Shown here piece by piece: positions 1 through 27,525 of a stretch of DNA of 64,000 bases; the stretch's first letter is position 1, and every line of letters starts with the position of its first letter. Position numbers and translations under genes: made by a program. The notes under the pieces were generated by a model. The model was not told the origin of the DNA and ran no database searches. It saw only the letters and a list, made by a program, of their open reading frames with translations. Origin of the DNA: Antennarius striatus (Eukaryota > Chordata > Actinopteri > Lophiiformes > Antennariidae); assembly GCF_040054535.1 (NCBI RefSeq), contig NC_090795.1:4253501-4317500 (forward strand). The letters are read 5' to 3'.

Positions 1-1985
1 CAACACCAACGCGTTTTGCTATTTGTGGTTTGAACAACTGTTTGCTAAAATGTGAAGCGTTCTCTGCTCGCCGCCTGTAAACCAGATCTCAAACTGGAGT
101 CGACTCTTTCTCTCTGATGATTTGAGCATTGTATGGAACAGCTTTAACAGTCATGGAGCTCCAAGTGCAGGGATTAGAGCAGCCCCTAAACATGCAGCTG
201 TACCGGCATTAATTCATGTAGAAAGATCGTATTGCACTGGTTTCTAGCCTGTAAGCTCCACTGAATCTGGTCATTACAATGATTGTTTTTAATGGACAAG
301 ATTTTAAAATATAGATATTCTTCCTGGTATTAAATCCTGAACTGTTTTGTATTAATATAAGCATTTAAAAAAATGTTCTCCTGGTTGTATGAACATGTTT
401 CTTGTGACTACTCTGAGGTATTAATGCTCTAAAGGCTGCATTTAAAGAACAGCTAGAATTAAGTGTAAAACAAACGTGAGTTCTTTATGTGCCTGAGAGA
501 ATCAGAACTAACAGTTAAAGCTTACTCTGTCTTGCCAAAAAACCTCTCTAGTGGTGGGTGGTGACGCCTACACATTGTTCACTGTTAGGATTTTTTTTTT
601 TTAACTCAAATTACATAATGGCTGTTGCACTGTTTTTGGTCGTATGAATAATTCACCACTGAACGGACTCTCTGCAGTCTTCTTTTTTGTGCCGACCTGC
701 TCTCTTCTCTGAGTTCCAGGTGTTTCTTTGCCCATATTTATCACATGCGTTCCAATTTCTTAGAGTGGTTCAAACTAGCATTGACAGCGCTAACATGTGG
801 ATGTTCGGCACACATGATTTCAGAGGGATTTTCAAGTGCTCTCAAATAGTTTCAGACATGTTTACACCAGAAATAAACCCAGACTACTCGTGCTTCTAAT
901 CTTTACTTTTAATTCTTCCAAGTCAACAGTCGTCCTGACTGGAAGCAGAAGGCGTGTGTCGGCCAGTGGCTTCAGTCAGTGGTGCAATCCGTTCATCCCA
1001 CTTAACCTCGTTTCCCTCTCGCTCTCACTCCCTCTCTCACTCCTTGTTACTCAATCGCCAGATTACAGGATGCTCTCACTCTCTTCCACCTTTTCACCTC
1101 GCTTCGCCGCCGGTCATAGAGTGTGGAAAGGTCCGCTTTCAGCATCTGGCTTTATTCTCTGCTTGGATGCTGGCGATGCTGCTGGTTTGCACAAAAGAGC
1201 CCAAACACGTGGCAGCACCGAACCTCCACGAGGCCCAGACAAAATGTGGATAATCTCCCTTCCGACGGGAACTGTTCGCCAGACAAAGAGACAACACATG
1301 CGCGCCTGCAAGCACATATATTCACATACATGTGCGTTCATGCGGATGCCAAGCTAAGGGCATCCACACACGTGATATACAGAGTGACTGTTGACGTCAG
1401 AGGGCTTTTGTGTAGTAGATTAAATTATGCCGCAGCACTGAAAGTGGTCTTTAGCCATGACTCTCGGTGAATCTCTGGATTTGCATCCCGTGGGATTAGC
1501 TGAGATTATCCTTTATTTGTTAGTTTGGTGGGAAGTGCTGTCTGAAGACGTCTTGTTTGTTGAGAATCCACAGACGCCGAGCATACAGTCCACAAAGCGC
1601 TTCCCCCTCCGGAGGCTTTTCTCTCTTTTATAATGCTAATGTGAAAAATATTTCTCATCATCCTTTTGAAACTTTATTTAGATCAAGACAGAGGCACGGT
1701 ATTTTCTTGTTCTAGAAGTGTGTTCATCTGTCTGGTCCCCCACACACACATTCTCTCACAGTTTCGAGGCATCCTTGGCTCGTACTTCAAAGCCTGCATA
1801 AAGTATATGTGCACTCAGATGCGATTATCATAATGCAAAATGTTCGTAGTCTTTACATGTCTCAGGCAGAGCAGAAGTCTTTATTCTCAGCCTCATTACA
1901 CCTCATTAAACCCCCCCAAAAATCCTTTAAACACGCCCTGAATTTGGACTCCTGGTTGAACTCTGCTCCTCTCTTCGCTTTGCAG
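1..1985 (+). other. asap1 intron (5' part of window)
   Basis: No coding exon is visible before the acceptor at 1984-1985. Open frames here (for example around 836-1357) have no splice context and no recognisable protein. The stretch ends in a pyrimidine-rich tract and TTTGCAG. The exon that should come before, encoding the end of the third BAR helix up to the residues before YLIKVNEIK, is not present, so the intron starts upstream of the window. Confidence 0.8.
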
Positions 1986-21003
<19,018 letters not shown>

Positions 21004-22493
21004 CAGCCGGACAGACTTGCACTACACCTTTCCCTAAATTGGGAGGTCCTGTAAATAGTTATTGTAACACCCCTTGTCGCTTGACAAGCGTGGTTGAAGA
21101 ATTAAAAACAATGAAGAAATCCCAGAATGCTCATCGAGCCATGGATGCTCCTCCATGCTGTACAAAGAATGTGTGTATTCTTCCCTTACCAGTATTATCT
21201 TAACCTTATAGTACGGCTGCGACCAAGCCACTCTCAAAAGCCCTAGCACTTACCTAAAGTCTATGTTTATGCTGTTACTGTGTATATATGTATGTACATA
21301 TATATATGTATATATATATATTTGTGTGTGAGTGTATATACATGTTTATTGTACAAAACATGTACCGTTGCTCTCCCTACCTGAGTTTTAATTCAATCTG
21401 TATTCATTTTATCGGCCCTCGAGTAATTATCAGCTTATATTTCTGGAATAAGGACAAATGAGAAATGGAATGTGAAATACCTTCATGTCACTATTTGCGT
21501 CTTGCATCCATGTTTACCACCGTATTTGACTGGAGAAGCAGGAATTTCTCACTGATCTTTCCTGAAATGAGAGGACTTTCATTCAATGTGCTCCTTGTTC
21601 TTGCTTGCTTTGTGTGTACATGTATTATGGTTGTTTTACAGTATAAAAACCTGCTGCTACTGTGTGGTGGAATATCAAAGCCTGTGGTTCACTGTAGGTC
21701 ACTAATTTTCTCCTTGTTACACTGTTCACTGTATGTGTGTTCTGTGTGTGAAGTCAACGTCATCTTCCTTCGGTCCTTCAAAATTTCTGTGCATGGTGTA
21801 ACAATGACTGGAATTGAGTGGAGCGCTGCATTCAAAGACTGTCACCTCAGGGTTTGAAGAGCCACTATTAACCAGGCAGGACAACACAAAGGGTCTCCTG
21901 TCGCTGAAGCCACTATTAATGACAAGTACGAGAAGCTCAAGAAGACATCTTAGCAATAACTTGATTTTCCGACAGGCTTAAACATTTTACACTAACCTGT
22001 GTTTGATTCAGTGTCTTGTAAAAACCTCATGAGCTTGAATTTTTTTTTTTGAAGTTTGAGTCATGTAATATCATTCCGTTTTACTGGATTCAGTGCATTT
22101 CCAGGTTTGCCTGTGAGCCAGAGATGTATTTTAGAAGTGGACTTTGTAAACGGCTGGAAGCAGCCGATGTATTTTCACCAGGTCCTCACTGACTTGCATT
22201 CCCCCCCCCCCAATGTTCAAGAACAAACCCATTGACCCATTGTATCATTAAAAAGTGCTGTACTTCAACAGTGAGCTGGTTCTTCTTGCTGTATTGCATC
22301 TTTGACATATTTGTGAGCCGGTGGAATTCCATACATTAGATTTTTAAGCAAATAACTGGAAGTACTGTTAAACACGAGAGGAGGGATGCTTTATGAAATT
22401 AACATCAATACTTCCAATGCATATCTGTTCATTTATTGTGAGACCAGCTAGCAGCCATTAGCTTAGCACAGGAATAGACACACCTGTAATAAA
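21004..22493 (+). other. asap1 3'UTR (end uncertain)
   Basis: AT-rich sequence with no coding content after the asap1 stop. Possible polyadenylation signals are an ATTAAA near 22246 with a downstream T/G-rich stretch, and an AATAAA at 22488-22493. Which is used cannot be decided by eye. The end of this UTR faces the 3' end of the elongation factor gene on the other strand. Confidence 0.5.
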
Positions 22494-22876
22494 GTCCCAA
22501 CTATCAGTGCATCTGAAAAGTCCAACTCAAGAATTGAGATGAAAAATGCGTATTTTAAAATGTTTTTAAATTATATTAACTTTAAGCTAAAAAGGATAGA
22601 ATGGCAAATCCCATCAGTGCTCCATGTTTCATTTACTGCTTTAGGAACGTCATCGCGAGTTCAGACTTCCAAATTTAACAAGAATCCTATGCATGTGATT
22701 GTACATTTTCATTAACTTGTGACCCTCTGCAGTCAACACCAGTGGTATGTTCTTGTTTGTTAAAAACTAAACCCACTTTCACACATCTTTCACCTCACAC
22801 TGGTTTAATCAACTTTCAAAAAAAGGACAACATACATTTACAACATTAAGACCAAGTTTCAAGAATGCTCGGAATA

Positions 22877-22882
22877 TTTATT
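22877..22882 (-). terminator. Polyadenylation signal of 42sp50 (AATAAA)
   Basis: TTTATT on the + strand reads AATAAA on the minus strand, about 180 bases after the stop codon. It is the first canonical signal in that direction that I noticed. Confidence 0.5.
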
Positions 22883-23059
22883 TCGAAATTCAACCATTTA
22901 CATTTTAACTAAACATCTCAATCCAATTCTACATCTTTTGGATTTAACCAACACAGGAACAATTGTATTCAAAATAAATATTTTGTGTAACACAAAACAC
23001 ATCTAGCCAAATGAAACTGTTCTCAAACTGGTCGTACCAGAAATACTGGTAACAAAAAC

Positions 23060-23163
23060 TTATTTACACACTTGGGCTCTGAACTTGGACCCGTGGTCCT
23101 TCTCCACCGACTTAATGACTCCAACCGCCACGGTCTGCTTCAGGTCTCTTGCAGCAAAGCGTC
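23060..23163 (-). CDS. 42sp50: 42sp50 terminal coding exon
   Basis: Encodes [20 protein letters not shown] then [13 protein letters not shown] and TAA. The tail is shorter than in eEF1A1 and lacks its Lys/Ala-rich end. Acceptor TTACCCAG. Confidence 0.94.
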
Positions 23164-24946
23164 CTGGGTAAAAAGCAAAGTTCACAGTCAGGCGTTGCAG
23201 AAAACGACATGGGTGGAATTTGTGGTGATAAAAATCAAGATTCCAGCGGCATACCTAAGGGAGGGTATGTGAAGAAACTCTCCACACACATGGGCTTGAT
23301 GGGAACCATCTTGACCGTCGCTGCGTCTCCAGACCTGAGCATCTGTGGATGGTCCTCCAGCTTTTTGCCGGTACGGCGGTCCAGCTTCTCCTTCAGCTCA
23401 GCAAAGCGACAGGTCACATGGGCGGTGTGGCAATCCAGGACGGGTGAGTAGCCCGTTTTCAGCTTTCCTGGGTGGTTCAGGATGATCACCTAAATTTAGG
23501 GCAAAGGCATCAAGGACAAGTGGGCAGCAAGAAATTCAAAGTCTCAATTCTAACTCGACCAACCTGAGCTTCGAAGCTGCTGACATCCGATGGAGGGTCT
23601 TGCTGGGCGTTCCCAGCTACGTCCCCGCGTCGGAGGTTCTTGACGGACACGTTCTTTATGTTGAAGCCCACATTGTGTCCTGGCAGAGCCGTCTCCAAAC
23701 CCTGGTGGTGCATCTCGATGGACTTCACCTCGGCAGTGAGCTTGGCAGGGGAGAACATCAGAGTCATGCCAGGTTTGAGGACGCCTGTTTCGATCTTACC
23801 CACTGGAACAGTCCCGACTCCTGAAAGGACAAACATGTCAGCCATGCCTCACACTTATACTGCATTTTCTTGATTGGTTCCAACTCTAAAGCAAATGGCA
23901 AGGCAGCAGTTAAAATAAATTTCAAGCACCATTTCTAACCTCCAATTTTGTAGACGTCCTGCAGAGGTAACCTTAAGGGCTTGTTGATGGTGCGAACTGG
24001 AGGTTGAACAGAGTCCAGGACTTCAAGCAGAGTTCTCCCACTCATGTTCCCTTCCCTGCGTCTGGTTTTCCAGCCTAGGAACCAAGGCATCTGCGGAAAA
24101 AAATGCTTTCAATAATTAAAAAAAAAGAAAGGGGTTTCAAGTTCTGAGTCGGTACTTTTATAAATCACCGTTACCTTCTGAGTTGCTGTGATCATGTTCT
24201 CTCCCGTCCAGCCAGAAATCGGAACAAAGGGGACGGTGGCTGGGTCGTAGCCGATCTTCTTGAGGAAGCCGCTCACGCCTCGCACCACCTCGTCAAAGCG
24301 TTTCTGGCTGTAAGGAGGTTCTGTCAGATCCATCTTGTTCACACAGACTATAATCTGCTTGACACCCAGGGTGTAGGCCAGCAACGCATGCTCTCTGGTC
24401 TGACCGCTCCTCGACACCCCAGACTCATACTCCCCTTTGGCTGCAGAGACCACCAGGAGGGCAACGTCGGCCTGAAACGACATGGTCGGACAATAGAAGG
24501 GACCAACGCGTTCAGAAAAAGCCTCGTTCTGACGGGCCTTACCTGTGAAGTCCCTGTTATCATGTTTTTTATGAAGTCACGATGGCCGGGCGCATCAATT
24601 ATAGTCATGCAGTACTTTTGAGTGTTGAATTTTAACAGTGAGATGTCGATGGTGATTCCTCGCTCCCGCTCAGCCTTCAACTTGTCCAACACCCAGGCAA
24701 ACTTGAAGGAACTTTTCCCCATCTGTGAGAGCAAATAAAACACATCTTTAAGCAGGTTTTTAATATTAATTTGACTTTATTAAGAGGGTCTTTATTTCTC
24801 ACCTGGGCTGCAGCTTTCTCAAACTTTTCAAGTCTTCTCTGATCAATCCCGCCGCATTTGTAGACCAGGTGGCCAGTGGTGGTCGACTTCCCACTGTCAA
24901 CATGGCCAATAACCACCATGTTAACATGAGTCTTCTCTACTGGCAT
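23060..24946 (-). CDS. 42sp50: Oocyte-type eEF1A paralog (42Sp50-like), 7 coding exons
   Basis: A translation elongation factor 1-alpha family GTPase of about 455 aa. Coding exons on the minus strand are 24803-24946, 24543-24722, 24175-24471, 23940-24090, 23564-23820, 23255-23489 and 23060-23163, all GT-AG and in phase. The GTP-binding motifs [13 protein letters not shown] and NKMD are intact. Several stretches follow the amphibian oocyte protein 42Sp50 rather than eEF1A1: [26 protein letters not shown], the [14 protein letters not shown] segment, [11 protein letters not shown] and [20 protein letters not shown]. In frogs 42Sp50 stores aminoacyl-tRNA in previtellogenic oocytes as part of the 42S RNP, and in medaka the homolog marks oocytes. 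The multi-exon structure rules out a retrocopy. The splice acceptor-like TTCAG two bases before the ATG suggests a 5'UTR intron, as in eEF1A genes. The oocyte assignment is inferred from sequence resemblance, not from a tree. Confidence 0.9.
23255..23489 (-). CDS. 42sp50: 42sp50 coding exon 6 (domain 3)
   Basis: Encodes [20 protein letters not shown] through [20 protein letters not shown] to [11 protein letters not shown]. Acceptor is the less common AAATTTAG; donor TTAG/gtatgc. Confidence 0.93.
23564..23820 (-). CDS. 42sp50: 42sp50 coding exon 5 (domain 2)
   Basis: Encodes [20 protein letters not shown] through [20 protein letters not shown] to SSFEAQ, the tRNA-contacting barrel domain 2. 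Acceptor CCTTTCAG, donor CAG/gttggt. Confidence 0.94.
23940..24090 (-). CDS. 42sp50: 42sp50 coding exon 4
   Basis: Encodes [20 protein letters not shown] then [11 protein letters not shown] to [10 protein letters not shown]. End of the G domain and start of beta-barrel domain 2. Acceptor TTCCGCAG, donor GGAG/gttaga. Confidence 0.93.
24175..24471 (-). CDS. 42sp50: 42sp50 coding exon 3 (G4 motif)
   Basis: Ninety-nine codons from [20 protein letters not shown] to [14 protein letters not shown], with NKMD (G4) and the SGW (G5) motif. Acceptor CGTTTCAG, donor AAG/gtaacg. Confidence 0.95.
24543..24722 (-). CDS. 42sp50: 42sp50 coding exon 2 (switch regions)
   Basis: Sixty codons from [20 protein letters not shown] to [20 protein letters not shown]. 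It contains the RGITID switch I region and the DAPGH G3 motif. Acceptor CTCACAG, donor CAG/gtaagg. Confidence 0.95.
24803..24946 (-). CDS. 42sp50: 42sp50 coding exon 1 (P-loop)
   Basis: Encodes [20 protein letters not shown] and then [13 protein letters not shown] to AAAQ, 48 codons. It has the G1 P-loop. Residue 36, a methylated lysine in eEF1A1, is Gln here. Donor CAG/gtgaga. Confidence 0.94.
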
Positions 24947-25029
24947 GGCTGAAGGTTGGGTTTTTTTTGGTTAATTTATCAGGCTAAATGTAAGACTTCT
25001 CAGATTACAAGCAAAATGGTCTCTGTCTT

Positions 25030-25100
25030 CTAAATGGATCTGGCCTGCCTCTAAAGAGAGAATTTATAAGCTCCCGATTGGGGCGCATTGAAGACAGGTG
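25030..25100 (-). promoter_or_regulatory. Candidate 42sp50 core promoter (TATA box and E-box)
   Basis: On the minus strand TATAAAT occupies 25068-25062, about 120 bases upstream of the ATG, which would place transcription start near 25035. An E-box CACCTG lies at 25100-25095. TATA boxes with nearby E-boxes are known from oocyte-specific genes controlled by bHLH factors such as Figla. Use of these sites here is inference. Confidence 0.4.
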
Positions 25101-25319
25101 TGCTCTTAAATTAGGTTGATTAGTGGCACATGTTCTTTTGGGGAACCTTTGAGCTTTGCAAAATATTTGGCAACATAAATACTAAAATAGCTTCTAGAAA
25201 ATTAATTTACCAAAGTGTTCGGGGTTTTTTTTATTAACAAGGATAGACGGATCGCTGTGAAATCAAATGTTTCAGCTTGATCTCCCACCAGTCTGCAGAG
25301 GCAGGCAGTTGTCTTTTAA

Positions 25320-26280
25320 CCCTTAAAGCCCGACGATCACGGCGCCGTGATCTGAGCGCATGTGTTTTTAAACCCTTCTTAACTAAAGAAGTCTGTCATG
25401 TGGGTTGCTGTGGTCATGTTTCCGTGACAGTATAGATGTGAAACTTTCTTCCGGTTTTTATTTGGAGCCGATTGACCCCGGAAAACCGGAGATCTGATAA
25501 TTTACATAAGAACAAAGGAAAGCGCTTCAAAGCGCTCCTTATCCACAGGCGGCCGACGCCGTGTTTCTCTCCATGTAGTCGCCATTATACAAGTGATTCA
25601 CGTGATGTAAACATGTTTTGCGATTCGTACATGCTTGTCATGTGATGCAAAGACGTACCATGATTGGTGCATCTTGTTACGTGACGTAAACGTCACAATA
25701 ACGCACGCCATTACGCGCACGATTTACGCTTGACGCATGCGCATTCTTACTTTGAAGCACTCCTTTGTAGAGTGGCACAAGTGACAGAAACTACATACTG
25801 TATAGTAATGTTAGAAGTCTATGGCAACCTTTTTTGAGTTCAAAATCAAATTCAATGAGCATTTTTTGGGGTTTTTATGTACAATAAAATACAATTTGTT
25901 CCACTTTCGAATTTGACTGTGTCTATTTGGGCCCAAAAAAACTCCTTCAAGAGTGGCACAAATGACACAAACTATAAAATTATGTTAGAAGCCTATGACA
26001 ACCTTTTTAGAGTTCAAAATGAATTTGATCAGCATGTTTTTGGTTTTTATGTGCAATTACATAATATTTTTCCATTTCCGGATTTGACTGTGTGTGTGTA
26101 TTTTGCTCCAATATGTCAATATAGTAAGTTATATGGAAATAAAAACTATCTTCATATAGCTGAGGTTGTGCTGAAGATAAACATACCAAGCATGGGTATG
26201 TTAAATCATTTTAATGTGGTATATAGAGACAAATATCAAAAGTACCAAAAAACGGCCAAAATAGGTCAGTGCTAAAAGGG
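25320..26280. mobile_element. piggyBac-like non-autonomous element (MITE)
   Basis: A 961-bp element bounded by TTAA at 25316-25319 and 26281-26284, the target duplication of piggyBac elements. Its ends are CCCTTAAAGCCC and, on the opposite strand, CCCTTTTAGCAC, matching at 9 of 12 positions. A perfect 18-bp palindrome lies at 25335-25352 just inside the left end. The right half holds a tandem duplication of about 181 bp. No transposase is recognisable; the open frame at 25877-26275 gave no family I know. Confidence 0.75.
25759..26105. repeat. Imperfect 181-bp tandem duplication inside the piggyBac-like element
   Basis: GAGTGGCACA at 25770 recurs at 25951, and the following sequence (the GTTAGAAG block, the ACAACC block and the ATTTGACTGTGT block) repeats in the same order with scattered differences. 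Two copies are seen. Confidence 0.7.
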
Positions 26281-26599
26281 TTAAGGACTCCAATGGATCA
26301 CACCTGATTATCTCTAATTACAACCAGGTGTGTCATTGAGCGGTAGCAGCCTTTGAAGAGCTTTAATAAGTTACCTTTCTTTCCTTCTCTTTTTTTTTTT
26401 TTATGAGCGATGGTAGTCGGAAACTTCATAATTTAAATTTAAACTTTCGCCCTTTTTTTTTTTTCAACCGATGCCATGGGACTGACAACCGCGGAGAGAC
26501 ATAATACTGTAATAGGCAAGGTCAGGACTCAGTAGTAATCCGGTGGAAATGGGAAATATGAGCGGGGTCAACTATCCGGGCGGGGTCACCTTCATACTA

Positions 26600-26804
26600 G
26601 GAAAAGGAGCTCTAGACTCCCCTTCCGGGCTCTGAGCGTGAACAAGTCGAACGCCCCTCTTGCGTGACGCCGTAATGACGTTCAGAACCTAACCCGGAAA
26701 CGGCAACAGCGATTCGCTTTTCTTCTCCTCAGAGCCCGTACCGCTGACTCCTGGCGTGGTATCCAGACGGCGACTCCCGAATCTCTCTCTCTACGAGCAT
26801 CCAG
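26600..26804 (+). promoter_or_regulatory. cyrib: Candidate cyrib promoter and 5' non-coding exon
   Basis: A GC- and CpG-rich island with ETS-like CCGGAA cores, a TGACG element, a pyrimidine-rich start-like region near 26718-26731, and a clean donor CCAG/gtaaaa at 26805. The first coding exon begins only at 40017 with an acceptor seven bases before the ATG, so a separate 5' non-coding exon is required. This island is the best candidate; the start site is not fixed by sequence alone. Confidence 0.65.
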
Positions 26805-27441
26805 GTAAAATTTAACTACTTTATCTCATCTTATACCTTCTTTTCAATCACAACCGTCACCGCTAACTGACTGCCATTCTGTACGACCCGTACTGAGTGT
26901 TAAATTATGTTCTTTCGAGGTGGAAAAAAAATGATGAATCACAAATAGTGAAATCAAGTCAACGCATCGTCAAGTCACTTTAAAATTAAAACAGTTGGAG
27001 GAATTTTTTTTTATATTTTTAGGTCACGTAGTCGCTGCACCGTTAACTTCCCCTTTTCGGGACATTGGTAGTTTTCTCTAGGTAGACGTGAGGCGACATT
27101 GCAAGCCTGGTTTTCCTTTATTTGGTCACGAATGCTACACGCTTGACCCACAACTACTGATGCTACGTTTAGCCCCGTTCATACCGCGGAGCTGCAGGTA
27201 ATCTGTAACGTTACATTAACAGCAACCATAGAACGCAGGTAAAGACAGGCTGTAAACGATGCATCATTAAAGCTCCATTAAAACAAATGCACACGGTGGC
27301 AGCGTGGAGATAGAGCAAGCTTTTGATCATTAACTTTCTTATCAATGCGTTATCGAACACCGGATCACAATCAAAAGAAGAGGGTGGGATTTTTCTTTCT
27401 TCCACTATTTTTTTGACGTGAAAATTGCACAATTTACCCCT

Positions 27442-27443
<2 letters not shown>

Positions 27444-27522
<79 letters not shown>
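27444..27522. repeat. (AC)n microsatellite
   Basis: About 39 uninterrupted AC units in cyrib intron 1. Confidence 0.97.

Positions 27523-27525
<3 letters not shown>

Noticed and set aside
836..1357. 173-codon open frame in the asap1 intron
   Set aside because: Low-complexity Ser/Leu composition, no start context, no family resemblance, overlapping open frames on both strands.
23060..24946. Processed pseudogene of eEF1A
   Set aside because: Six intact introns interrupt the coding region and there are no stops or frameshifts.
25877..26275. 132-codon frame inside the piggyBac-like element
   Set aside because: It crosses the internal duplication, lacks the DDD transposase pattern and looks like AT-rich chance.
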